DNA of 64,000 bases from Streptomyces fructofermentans. Its GTDB lineage: Bacteria; Actinomycetota; Actinomycetes; Streptomycetales; Streptomycetaceae. The stretch covers positions 29,753 to 93,752 of the forward strand of contig NZ_BMWD01000012.1 in the NCBI RefSeq assembly GCF_014651055.1. Reading direction: 5' to 3'. A program made the position numbers and the translations under genes. Numbering within the stretch: the first letter of the stretch is position 1; each line of letters starts with the position of its first letter. Shown here one piece after another: positions 12,178 to 20,129 of the stretch. The notes under the pieces are model-generated. The model saw only the letters and a program-made list of their open reading frames with translations. It had not been told where the DNA came from and ran no database searches.

Positions 12178-12479
12178 TCGGCCCGCGCGGGCGCCGCCCC
12201 GCCTCCCCGGGGGTGGCGCCCCGAGCCGTGCCCGGCGGCGCCGCAGGCGGGCGGCGCGCGGACCGGTGCACGGACCGGCCTTGCGGGCAGGGGCAGTTGA
12301 CACGGGCACAGTCCCCGACCGGCGGCGGGAGCGCATGCGACCGGCGTGCGACCGTGCCCTGCCCATGCGCGACTTCCGCGGACCCTCCCCGGGCCTACCC
12401 TCATCCCGAACTCGGGTATTCCGGAAGCCCGTTGGGGGCATGACGCCCCCAGCAGCCGCGCGACCTCGAGGAGGGGCAC

Positions 12480-13850
12480 GTGCTTGAGCCCGCGTATCAG
12501 GCGGACGTCGTCATCGTGGGGGCCGGGGTCTCGGGACTCTCGGCTGCCCAACGGCTGAACAGCGCAGGAGTGTCGACCGTGGTCCTGGAGGCCGCCCCGT
12601 GCGTGGGGGGCCGTGCGACGACCGAGAAGGTCGACGGCTTCCGCCTCGACCACGTCGGCCGGTTCCTCTCCACGTCGTATCCCGAACTGCGGATGACCCC
12701 GGGCCTGGACGGCCTGGTGCTGCGCACCTTCGCCCCGGGTGTCCTCGTCCACGCCGACGGCCGGATGCACCGTGCGGGCGAGCCCGCGAGCGCGGGGGGC
12801 GCAAGGGGCGCACTCGACGCGGCGCGCGCCCTCGTGAGCCCCCCTCGGCGCGCCCGGCAGGCACCGCAGGCGGCGGCGCCCGCCGTGTCCCGGGCGTTCC
12901 CGCCGCTGGGCGGCGCACTCGACCAGGCGCGCCTCGCCGCGGCCCTCGGACGGACGGCGGCCGTTCCCGTGGAGCGGCTGCTCGCGCGGCCCGAGCGGCC
13001 GGCGGGGCAGGCGCTGGCGGCACGCGGGATGCCTGCACGCACGGTCGAGGGCTTCCTCCGCCCCCTGCTGGCGGCGCTGCTCTGCGACCCGGACCTGACG
13101 ACGTCCAGCCGGGTCGCGGACCTCGCCCTGCGCGCCTTCGCCTCCGGCCGCCTGTGCGTCCCGGAGGGCGGCGCCGACGCCCTGCCCGAACTGCTCGCCG
13201 GGGCGCTGCCGGCCGGCGCGGTCCGTACCGGGGTGCGCGTGACGTCCGTGTCCACGACGTCCGTGACGACGGCCGAGCACGGGGAGTTCCGGTGCCGTTC
13301 CGTCCTGGTGGCGACCGGTGCGAGTGCCGCGGCCGAACTCCTGCCCGGGCTCCGGGTGCCGCGCTTCCACCCCGTGACGGTCTTCCACCACACCTCCGAC
13401 GAGGCCCCCCTGCGGGAGGCCGCGCTGCTGCTGGACGCGGACCGCCGCGGTCCGGTGGCCCACACCGCGGTCGTCAGCCGGGTCGACCCGACCCGCGCTC
13501 CCGCGGGCCGGGCGCTGATCTCGTCCACGGTCCTCGGGCCGCCGCCCGCCGACGCGGACCGGACCGTCCGCGCCCATCTGGCGGCGCTCTACGGCACCTC
13601 CACGCACCGCTGGGAGCTGCTGGCGGCGCACCACACGCCGCAGGCCGTCCCGGCGATGCCTCCGCCGCACGACGTGCGCCGCCCGGTACGGCTGCTGGCC
13701 GGCCTGTACGTCTGCGGCGACCACCGGGACACCGGCACGGTCCAGGGCGCCCTGCACTCGGGACACCGGGCGGCGGCGGCCCTGCTGCGCGACCTGGGGG
13801 CCGGGTCGGTGTCCGCGGCCACTCCGTTACGGGCCCCGACGGCCGCGTAG
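12480..13850 (+). CDS. FAD-dependent oxidoreductase (protoporphyrinogen oxidase/phytoene desaturase-like fold)
   Basis: 456 aa. The N-terminal dinucleotide motif VVIVGAGVSGLSAAQRL and the following VLEAAPCVGGRATT are the FAD-binding signature of the amine oxidase/phytoene desaturase superfamily. The C-terminal part GLYVCGDHRDTGTVQGALHSG is the second FAD contact, where CGD replaces the common AGD. The GTG at 12480 has GAGGAGGGG upstream. The middle region (about residues 100-150) is Ala/Arg-rich and poorly conserved in type. Substrate unknown; no carotenoid or haem gene lies beside it. A 13-bp hairpin follows. Confidence 0.8.
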   Translation: MLEPAYQADVVIVGAGVSGLSAAQRLNSAGVSTVVLEAAPCVGGRATTEKVDGFRLDHVGRFLSTSYPELRMTPGLDGLVLRTFAPGVLVHADGRMHRAGEPASAGGARGALDAARALVSPPRRARQAPQAAAPAVSRAFPPLGGALDQARLAAALGRTAAVPVERLLARPERPAGQALAARGMPARTVEGFLRPLLAALLCDPDLTTSSRVADLALRAFASGRLCVPEGGADALPELLAGALPAGAVRTGVRVTSVSTTSVTTAEHGEFRCRSVLVATGASAAAELLPGLRVPRFHPVTVFHHTSDEAPLREAALLLDADRRGPVAHTAVVSRVDPTRAPAGRALISSTVLGPPPADADRTVRAHLAALYGTSTHRWELLAAHHTPQAVPAMPPPHDVRRPVRLLAGLYVCGDHRDTGTVQGALHSGHRAAAALLRDLGAGSVSAATPLRAPTAA

Positions 13851-13874
13851 CCGCCCCGGCCGCCCCGTGGACCA

Positions 13875-13912
13875 GGGGTGGAGGTCCCGTCGCGGGGCAG
13901 GACCTCCGCCCC
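13875..13912 (+). terminator. Intrinsic terminator of the FAD oxidoreductase gene
   Basis: Stem of 13 pairs (GGGGTGGAGGTCC with GGACCTCCGCCCC, one T-G wobble) around a 12-nt loop, 25 nt after the stop. The remaining gap to 14174 has no gene; at 14099-14147 it holds short ACCGGCCACCG repeats. Confidence 0.65.
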
Positions 13913-14174
13913 TTCCCGAAAGCCGGCCGCACCACCCGGCCGGACGCACGGCGCCGCGCCGCCCGCGGCAGGGGCAGCCACGGCACCCTCGGTGCGAGGG
14001 CGGGCCCCGGTGTGCCGGACCCGCACCCGCGCGTCCGGCACGGGCACCGACCGCGAGCGCGGGCCGCGGTCACCCGCCGTCCGCCGCCGCTTCGCCGGCC
14101 GACCACCGGCCACCGGCCACCGAGCACCGACCACCGGCCACCGGGGTCGCGGTGCCCGCCCTCCCCGGCCGCCC

Positions 14175-15614
14175 TCAGCCGAGCGCCGCCACCTTGTCCC
14201 GGTACCCGCGCACCGGCGCCGCGTCCCGGTAGGGCTCAAGCCGCCGCTCGAAGTCGCGTACGTACTCCACGGCCCGGACCGAGCGCATCTCCGCCGCCTG
14301 GGTCGCCGCTTCGGCGCCGAGCTGGCAGGCCTGGTCCAGTTCGCCGAGACCGAGCCGCGCGGAGGCCAGCACGACGCGGCAGAACAGCCGGCTGCGGGCG
14401 TACCCGGGGGCGCGGAGCTGGAGGGAGCGCTCGGCGTGCTGCGCGGCGGCGCGGAACTGCTGGAGGTCGCGGTGGCAGTGCCCGAACTCGTCGGCGAGCT
14501 GCGCGTCGTCGAAGAACCTCGCCCAGTACGGCACCTCGTCGCCCGGCCGTGCCGTCTCCAGGGCGCGTTCGGCCCGCACCAGGGAGGCCGTGGCGGCCCG
14601 TACCTCGCCCAGCACGCCGTGGCCCCGCGCCTCGACCGCGTACAGCAGCGCCTGGACGACCGGCGGCGCGGAGGAGCCCACGCCCTGCTGGGCGACCCGG
14701 GCCAGTTGCACCGCCTCCCGGCCGTGCCCCAGGTAGACCGCCTGCCGGCTCATGGTCACGAGGACGTACGAGCCGTAGGCCCGGTCGCCCGCCGCCTGCG
14801 ACAGCCGCAGCGCCTGGACGAAGTAGCGCTGGGCCAGCCCGTGCGCGGCGATGTCGTACGAGGTCCAGCCGGCCAGCCGGGTCAGGTCGGCCGCCGCCGC
14901 GAACAGCCGGCGCCCGGCCTGCTCGCCGTACGTGCCGCGGAGCATGGGCTCCAGCTCGTGCTCCAGGTAGCGCACCAGGGCCTGCCGTGCGTGGCCCCCT
15001 CCGTAGGCGTTGTCGAGGGCCCGGAACAGCTCGCCGACCGAGCGCAGCGCCGCGATGTCGCCCGCGCTGACCCGCTGGCCGGTGCCGCGCTCGGCCTGCG
15101 TCCGCTGCCGGGGCACGGCCGGTCTGCCCTGGACGGGCACCCGTACGGGCCCGGGCTCGGCGCGGGCCACCCGGTCGTCGGCGCGCCCGATGAGCCAGTC
15201 CCGGCTGGGCACCACCAGGCCGGCCGGGGTGAACGCGATCTTGCGCAGCTCGGCGTGGCTGCCCGAGTCCTTGCGCCACAGCCCGCCGACGATGTCGACG
15301 GCCTCCTCGGGCGTGGCGGCGAACTCCAGGCCCGCGTAGACGGGCGCGCAGGCGTCGAGGCCGAGGTCCTGGGCGGTGAGCCGGCGGCCGAGGCGCCGCG
15401 TGAAGACCTCGGCGATCAGCGCGGGCGTGGTGCCCCGGGGCTGCTGGCCGCGCAGCCACCGGGTCACCGATGTCTTGTCGTATCTGAGATCGAGTCCGTG
15501 TTCGAGGCCGAGCTGGTCCACTCGACGCGCGAGCCCCGCGTTGGAGAACCCCGCTTCTGCGATGAGTGCGGCGAGTTGACGGTTGGGGGTGCGCTGCGCG
15601 GGTCGTTCCGTCAT
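14175..15614 (-). CDS. HTH/TPR-like regulatory protein (NsdA-like)
   Basis: 479 aa. The first 90 residues look like an atypical Cro/C1 helix-turn-helix (LAALIAEAGFSNAGLARRVD, then SVTRWLRGQQPRG). The rest is all-helical, with repeated A/L-rich pairs (for example ALRLSQAAGDRAYGSYVL and SLQLRAPGYARSRLFCR) typical of TPR-type Streptomyces regulators such as NsdA. I chose the ATG at 15614 (MTERPAQRT), with AGGAG further upstream; the 46-residue in-frame extension to 15752 is low-complexity. It is divergent from lipB. A developmental or antibiotic control role would be by analogy only. Confidence 0.75.
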   Translation of the reverse strand: MTERPAQRTPNRQLAALIAEAGFSNAGLARRVDQLGLEHGLDLRYDKTSVTRWLRGQQPRGTTPALIAEVFTRRLGRRLTAQDLGLDACAPVYAGLEFAATPEEAVDIVGGLWRKDSGSHAELRKIAFTPAGLVVPSRDWLIGRADDRVARAEPGPVRVPVQGRPAVPRQRTQAERGTGQRVSAGDIAALRSVGELFRALDNAYGGGHARQALVRYLEHELEPMLRGTYGEQAGRRLFAAAADLTRLAGWTSYDIAAHGLAQRYFVQALRLSQAAGDRAYGSYVLVTMSRQAVYLGHGREAVQLARVAQQGVGSSAPPVVQALLYAVEARGHGVLGEVRAATASLVRAERALETARPGDEVPYWARFFDDAQLADEFGHCHRDLQQFRAAAQHAERSLQLRAPGYARSRLFCRVVLASARLGLGELDQACQLGAEAATQAAEMRSVRAVEYVRDFERRLEPYRDAAPVRGYRDKVAALG

Positions 15615-15870
15615 CTGCGGTGCGGACTCCTGCCTTCCGGGCTGGGGGCCTGTCCGGGCAGGCCGTGGCGAGGTCGGCCGCCGTACGGGAGCAGCCCTTG
15701 AAGCCTCGTGAACGGCGCGAATGTAGCGGTCCGTAAGCACCTGATCACACACTTCCGGGGGTATTCATCCGATCGTGTGAGGATTACCTCCAGGGCTGAC
15801 GGTCACCGGCCGGACGTACAGTGGCGTGGGGCCGTTACGAGCCTTACGAGCTTCTAGGGAGGCGCTTGCC

Positions 15871-16668
15871 GTGAGTGATCTGCGGTTCGTCCGCATGGGT
15901 TTCGGTGCGGACGCCGTCGAGTACCAGGCGGCCTGGGACGAGCAGCGCCGCGTGCACGCGGCCCGCTTCCAGGACGAGGTGCCCGACACCTGTCTGCTCC
16001 TGGAGCATCCGCCGGTCTACACGGCGGGCCGGCGCACGGCCGACAACGAACGGCCCCTGGACGGCACCCCGGTCGTCGACGTGGACCGGGGCGGCAAGAT
16101 CACCTGGCACGGTCCGGGTCAGCTCGTCGGCTACCCGATCCAGAAGCTCCCGCGCCCCGTGGACGTCGTCGCCCACCTCCGCCGCCTGGAGGAGGCAATG
16201 ATCCGGGTCTGCGCCGAGTTCGGGGTGGCGACCAGCCGGGTGGAGGGCCGGGCCGGGGTCTGGGTCCTCGGCGACCCGGTGGAGCGGCGGACCGCCCTCG
16301 GCGGGCTGTCCCTGGACTTCGACCCGCGCCTCACGGACGACGAGTTCGACCCGCGGCTCGACGGACCCGAGTACGCGCCCTCCAACGCCGGCCAGCGCCG
16401 CGAGGACCGCAAGATCTGCGCGATGGGCGTCCGGGTCGCCAAGGGCGTCACGATGCACGGCTTCGCGCTCAACGTGAATCCCGACACATCCAGCTTCGAC
16501 AAGATCATCCCCTGCGGCATCCGCGACGCCGGCGTCACCTCGCTCGCCCACGAGCTGGGCCGCGACCTCACGATCGCGGAGGTGCTGCCCGTGGCCGAAC
16601 GGCATCTGCGTGACGTCCTGCAGGACGCCGACCTGAAGCCGCGGGAGGTGGCGGGGACCCCGGCGTAG
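15871..16668 (+). CDS. lipB: Octanoyltransferase LipB
   Basis: 265 aa. Transfers octanoate from acyl carrier protein to the lipoyl domains of E2 and GcvH, the first step of lipoate assembly in the cytosol. Seen: RGGKITWHGPGQLVGYP, the RAGVWV strand, KICAMGVRVAKGVTMHGFALNVN with the conserved Lys, and the acyl-thioester Cys in IIPCGI. The GTG at 15871 has AGGGAGG 8 nt upstream, and MSDLRFVRMGFG is the usual N-terminus. The direct repeat TTACGAGC lies twice just upstream (about 15835-15851). lipA follows after a 224-bp gap, so the genes are probably co-regulated with their E2 substrate. Confidence 0.96.
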   Translation: MSDLRFVRMGFGADAVEYQAAWDEQRRVHAARFQDEVPDTCLLLEHPPVYTAGRRTADNERPLDGTPVVDVDRGGKITWHGPGQLVGYPIQKLPRPVDVVAHLRRLEEAMIRVCAEFGVATSRVEGRAGVWVLGDPVERRTALGGLSLDFDPRLTDDEFDPRLDGPEYAPSNAGQRREDRKICAMGVRVAKGVTMHGFALNVNPDTSSFDKIIPCGIRDAGVTSLAHELGRDLTIAEVLPVAERHLRDVLQDADLKPREVAGTPA

Positions 16669-16845
16669 CCGCCGCGGGGCACGTCCCCGTCCGGGCCGCG
16701 CCACCCGCCCCGTACCGCTCGGGCCGTCGGCCCGACCGTCCCACCGAAGCAGACCGCCCCGCGCCGGAGATCCCGGAGCCCGGCACCCCCGGGAATGGAC
16801 CCCTCGTCCCGAAGGTTGCCCACCGCGGGGGCCGAGAACCGCACG

Positions 16846-16865
16846 GGCGTACCCTGGTGTACGCC
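16846..16865. promoter_or_regulatory. Inverted repeat in the lipA leader
   Basis: GGCGTAC-CCTGGT-GTACGCC, perfect 7-bp arms, ending 27 nt before the lipA start. It could be an operator or a leader hairpin controlling lipA; no known consensus is recognised. The gap 16669-16845 holds nothing else that I can support. Confidence 0.4.
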
Positions 16866-16892
16866 GAAGAATCGAAGCTACAGGGAGCCGAT

Positions 16893-17858
16893 GTGTCCGC
16901 AGTCGCACCCGACGGACGCAAGATGCTGCGCCTGGAGGTCCGGAACGCCCAGACCCCCATCGAGCGCAAGCCCGAGTGGATCAAGACCCGGGCGAAAATG
17001 GGCCCCGAGTACACGAAGATGCAGAACCTCGTGAAGAGCGAGGGCCTGCACACCGTCTGCCAGGAAGCCGGCTGTCCCAACATCTACGAGTGCTGGGAGG
17101 ACCGCGAGGCCACGTTCCTCATCGGTGGCGACCAGTGCACGAGGCGTTGCGACTTCTGCCAGATCGACACGGGCAAGCCCGAGGCCCTCGACCGGGACGA
17201 GCCGCGCCGCGTGGGCGAGTCCGTGGTCACGATGGACCTCAACTACGCCACCATCACCGGCGTCGCGCGCGACGACCTGGCGGACGGCGGTGCCTGGCTC
17301 TACGCGGAGACGGTCCGCCAGATCCACGCGCAGACGGCGCAGCGCGAGGCGGGCCGCACCAAGGTCGAGCTCCTCGCCCCGGACTTCAACGCCGAGCCGG
17401 CCCAGCTCGCCGAGGTCTTCTCCTCGCGCCCGGAGGTCTTCGCGCACAACGTCGAGACCGTCCCCCGGATCTTCAAGCGGATCCGCCCCGGCTTCCGCTA
17501 CGAGCGCTCGCTGAAGGTCATCACCGAGGCCCGGGACTACGGTCTGGTCACGAAGTCGAACCTCATCCTCGGCATGGGCGAGACCCGCGAGGAGGTCAGT
17601 GAGGCGCTGCGCCAGCTGCACGACGCGGGCTGCGAACTGGTCACGATCACGCAGTACCTGCGCCCCTCCGTGCGCCACCACCCGGTGGAGCGCTGGGTGA
17701 AGCCGCACGAGTTCGTCGAGCTGAAGGACGAGGCCGACCAGATCGGCTTCTCCGGTGTCATGTCCGGTCCGCTGGTCCGCTCCTCGTACCGCGCCGGCCG
17801 CCTCTACCAGATGGCCGTCGAGAAGCGCGGCGCGTACGTCGCCTCGCAGGCCGTCTGA
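16893..17858 (+). CDS. lipA: Lipoyl synthase LipA
   Basis: 321 aa radical-SAM enzyme that inserts two sulfurs into protein-bound octanoate. The auxiliary 4Fe-4S cluster is bound by C56, C61 and C67 (CQEAGCPNIYEC) and the SAM cluster by C82, C86 and C89 (CTRRCDFC). The terminal RSSYR motif, whose Ser ligates the auxiliary cluster, is present. The GTG at 16893 has AGGGAG upstream; an ATG two bases earlier is in another frame. It works after LipB on the E2 subunits encoded nearby. Confidence 0.97.
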   Translation: MSAVAPDGRKMLRLEVRNAQTPIERKPEWIKTRAKMGPEYTKMQNLVKSEGLHTVCQEAGCPNIYECWEDREATFLIGGDQCTRRCDFCQIDTGKPEALDRDEPRRVGESVVTMDLNYATITGVARDDLADGGAWLYAETVRQIHAQTAQREAGRTKVELLAPDFNAEPAQLAEVFSSRPEVFAHNVETVPRIFKRIRPGFRYERSLKVITEARDYGLVTKSNLILGMGETREEVSEALRQLHDAGCELVTITQYLRPSVRHHPVERWVKPHEFVELKDEADQIGFSGVMSGPLVRSSYRAGRLYQMAVEKRGAYVASQAV

Positions 17859-17903
17859 ACCCATCGGCGGCAGGGCCACCCGTGCACGGGACCCGGTCCG
17901 CCG

Positions 17904-18020
17904 GTGGCACGCGGTGCCACGGCAATCGTGTGAATCCGCGCACAAGCGACTACCCGCAGGTACTGGCCGATAACACGCGGCCCCGGCAGTCCCCCCAGTT
18001 CGGGGCGGCGCCGGGGCCGC
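17904..18020 (+). promoter_or_regulatory. Hairpins between lipA and the 66-aa gene
   Basis: Two structures lie in this gene-free gap. GTGGCAC-GCG-GTGCCAC (17904-17920) is a short hairpin that may end lipA transcripts. GCGGCCCCGGC with its complement (17977-17987 and 18010-18020) encloses a nested CCCC/GGGG stem. They precede the promoter candidate at 18061-18089, so termination is the simplest role. Confidence 0.45.
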
Positions 18021-18060
18021 GTTCCGGTTCTCCGCCCCCGCACCGAGGTTTCATTCGCGT

Positions 18061-18089
18061 TTGACCGGTCGGTCACGCCCTGGTAACAC
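18061..18089 (+). promoter_or_regulatory. HrdB-like promoter of the 66-aa gene
   Basis: TTGACC (18061-18066), a 17-nt spacer and TAACAC (18084-18089) fit the main vegetative sigma pattern, about 72 nt before the start codon. The -10 lacks the final T, so this is a moderate match. Confidence 0.5.
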
Positions 18090-18161
18090 CATTCAGTGAC
18101 CCTGGTCCTACGCCACGTCGCACCCCGTCCAGCGCCAACGTCCCGAGGGGGAACCTCCACC

Positions 18162-18362
18162 ATGCAGGCCGCGCCCGTACGCGCCACCGCGATTCCGTCG
18201 TTCACCGATGCACTCCGTGCCGTCGAGTCGCTGCTCATGAGCAGCGGCCAGCGCACCGCCCGCCGCAACGCCTGGACGTCCGTCCTGGAGGACCGCCGCC
18301 GCGCCAAGGACAGGGTCGAGGCGCAGCAGGTCCTGGAGCAGTCCCTCGTCGCCCGGCGCTGA
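18162..18362 (+). CDS. Small conserved protein of unknown function (66 aa)
   Basis: 66 aa, basic and helical: FTDALRAVESLLMSSGQRTARRNAWTSVLEDRRRAKDRVEAQQVL. No signal peptide or membrane segment. The ATG follows GAGGGGAACCTCCACC, a good ribosome binding site. I recall a small protein at this position, between lipA and the DUF4191 gene, in other Streptomyces. Function unknown. Confidence 0.75.
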   Translation: MQAAPVRATAIPSFTDALRAVESLLMSSGQRTARRNAWTSVLEDRRRAKDRVEAQQVLEQSLVARR

Positions 18363-18448
18363 AACGGCCACCCGCGCCGGGACCTCCGGCCAAGATCGAC
18401 CGGGCACCGCCGTCGTCGGCACTTCCCACGCCACGTAGACTTCACGAC

Positions 18449-19147
18449 ATGGCGAGGAAGGAACCCGCAGCGGACGCTGCGAACCCCGGGCGACTCAAGC
18501 AGATCGCTCTGACTTACAAGATGACCCGCAAGGCCGACTCGATGATCGGTCTTGTGCTCGCGGCTGTCGGAATCGTCACCCTTGGTGTCTTCCTCGCGAT
18601 CGGCTTCTGGATCGGCCACCCTGTCTATCTCGGCATTCTCGGCCTCCTGCTCGCCTTCCTCGCGTCGGCGATCGTCTTCGGGCGACGGGCCGAGCGTGCC
18701 GCCTTCGGGCAGATGGAGGGCCAGCCGGGCGCTGCCGCGGCGGTGCTCGACAACATCGGGCGCGGCTGGACGACCACTCCGGCCGTGGCGATGAACCGCA
18801 GCCAGGACGTGGTCCACCGGGCCGTCGGCAAGGCCGGCATCGTCCTGGTGGCCGAGGGCAACCCGAACCGGGTGAAGAGCCTGCTGGCCGCCGAGAAGAA
18901 GAAGATGGCCCGCATCGTGGCGGACGTGCCGGTGCACGACGTCATGGTCGGCACGGGCGAGGGCCAGGTGGAGCTGAAGAAGCTCCGCACGACGATGCTC
19001 AAGCTCCCGCGGGTGCTGTCCGGCCCGCAGGTCACGGCGACCAACGACCGACTGCGCGCGCTGGGCGACCTGATGTCGAACATGCCGCTCCCCAAGGGCC
19101 CGATGCCGAAGGGCATGCGGATGCCCCGCGGCGGCAAGATGCGCTAG
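18449..19147 (+). CDS. DUF4191 membrane protein
   Basis: 232 aa. Two adjacent membrane segments (IGLVLAAVGIVTLGVFLAIGFWI and VYLGILGLLLAFLASAIVF region, residues about 32-75) separate a short basic N-terminus from a cytosolic C-terminal domain ending in a Met/Lys/Pro/Gly-rich tail. This matches DUF4191 (Rv2219 of Mycobacterium), which is likewise between lipA and glnA. No activity is known. Two strong hairpins follow. Confidence 0.85.
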   Translation: MARKEPAADAANPGRLKQIALTYKMTRKADSMIGLVLAAVGIVTLGVFLAIGFWIGHPVYLGILGLLLAFLASAIVFGRRAERAAFGQMEGQPGAAAAVLDNIGRGWTTTPAVAMNRSQDVVHRAVGKAGIVLVAEGNPNRVKSLLAAEKKKMARIVADVPVHDVMVGTGEGQVELKKLRTTMLKLPRVLSGPQVTATNDRLRALGDLMSNMPLPKGPMPKGMRMPRGGKMR

Positions 19148-19170
19148 CCCGCGACGGGACGAGAACTGCT

Positions 19171-19206
19171 ACGGGTGCCCCGGAACCACGGTTCCGGGGC
19201 ACCCGT
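19171..19206 (+). terminator. Strong intrinsic terminator after the DUF4191 gene
   Basis: 17-nt arms (ACGGGTGCCCCGGAACC and complement) with only two bases between them, so in practice a 15-16 bp stem with a tetraloop, 23 nt after the stop. Confidence 0.88.
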
Positions 19207-19225
19207 ACGTGCGGGGGGCCGTACA

Positions 19226-19267
19226 CGGCGAAGGGGCGGGAACCGGTCGGTTCCCGCCCCTTCGCCG
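19226..19267. terminator. Second perfect hairpin, back-to-back terminator
   Basis: 19-bp perfect stem (CGGCGAAGGGGCGGGAACC and complement) with loop GGTC, 19 nt after the first hairpin. Because it is symmetric it can also stop transcripts arriving from the convergent RDD gene, although about 200 nt beyond that gene's stop. 19268-19462 has no gene, only a direct repeat GAGTCAGGACC at 19421 and 19434. Confidence 0.82.
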
Positions 19268-19462
19268 TACCTGTCGTCACCTGTCATCACCTGTCGGCCT
19301 CCGTCGTCCTCGGCGCGGCGGTACCCGCCGTCCCCGACGCGTCGGCGTCGCGCCGCGCCTGTCGGCCTCCGTACCGGCCGCCCCGGCCGTACCGCCGTGC
19401 CGGGCGGCCCGACTCCACCGGAGTCAGGACCGTGAGTCAGGACCCGGCGGTGTACGGGTCCG

Positions 19463-19960
19463 TCAGAGCCTGACCTCGACCGTGCGGGCCAGCCGGTCGT
19501 GCAGGCCCCGTCCGTCGCGGTCCCAGATCAGGGCGGGCAGGCCGAGGCACAGCAGGGCCGTACGCAGCAGGACGCGCAGCGGGTTGACCGTGCCGCTGTC
19601 CAGGGCGACGACCCTCAGCCCGAACAACCGCTTGCCCGGAGTGAAGCCGAGCGTACCCACGGTCAGCACGCCCATCGCGAAGAAGACGAGCAGCGCCCAG
19701 TTCCCGGTCGCCTGCCCGTAGCCGTCGGTGATCAGGCCGTATGCGATCAAGAGGCACAGGCCCCAGTCGACGGCCAGGGCGCCGAGCCGGCGGCCGGGAC
19801 GTGCGATCGACCCCGGGCCCGACTCGGGCAGACCCAGCTGCTCGCCCCGGTATCCGAAGTCGGCACCGGCTTCCTCGGCGGCCGCGCGGGGGCCGGAGAG
19901 CCACGATCCGATTGCATCCCTGTTGTCCACCCACACACGGTACTGCGCCCGTTTTGGCAT
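19463..19960 (-). CDS. RDD-family membrane protein
   Basis: 165 aa with the RDD domain: IARPGRRLGALAVDW, two to three membrane segments (LCLLIAYGLI, WALLVFFAMGVLTVGTLGF) and the GFTPGKRLFGLRVV signature, ending LHDRLARTVEV. The family is widespread in membranes, with transport or stress roles shown only for a few members. The start may be ATG at 19960 or GTG at 19930 (MDNRDAIGSWLSGPRA, the form I recall in relatives); neither has a clear ribosome binding site. It is divergent from glnA, and the GlnR box lies between them. The mycobacterial neighbour of glnA1 is also RDD. Confidence 0.8.
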   Translation of the reverse strand: MPKRAQYRVWVDNRDAIGSWLSGPRAAAEEAGADFGYRGEQLGLPESGPGSIARPGRRLGALAVDWGLCLLIAYGLITDGYGQATGNWALLVFFAMGVLTVGTLGFTPGKRLFGLRVVALDSGTVNPLRVLLRTALLCLGLPALIWDRDGRGLHDRLARTVEVRL

Positions 19961-19993
19961 GCGGACAGGTGGGGTACAACGGACCCCGTCCGG

Positions 19994-20031
19994 TTAACTT
20001 GGGCGAAACAAATGGGTCACGCGAGAGAAAT
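19994..20031. promoter_or_regulatory. GlnR box of glnA
   Basis: Four half-sites at exact 11-bp steps: TTAAC (19994), GAAAC (20005), GTCAC (20016) and GAAAT (20027), each separated by 6 nt. This is the gTnAc-n6-GaAAc pattern of actinobacterial GlnR, doubled. It lies 99 bp upstream of the glnA start and in the divergent gap with the RDD gene, so both could respond to nitrogen status. Confidence 0.9.
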
Positions 20032-20129
20032 CACCCGTCCCTATGGTCGGGGTCAGCGTGTGCCACCGCACTGGCCGCACGAACGAACTACCACCCCGGT
20101 CGGACATGGTCGGGAGTAGGAGGAGCTGG

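Noticed and set aside
14099..14147. ACCGGCCACCG repeats as a regulatory array
   Set aside because: Short, imperfect and within a gap that already follows a terminator; likely low-complexity GC DNA.
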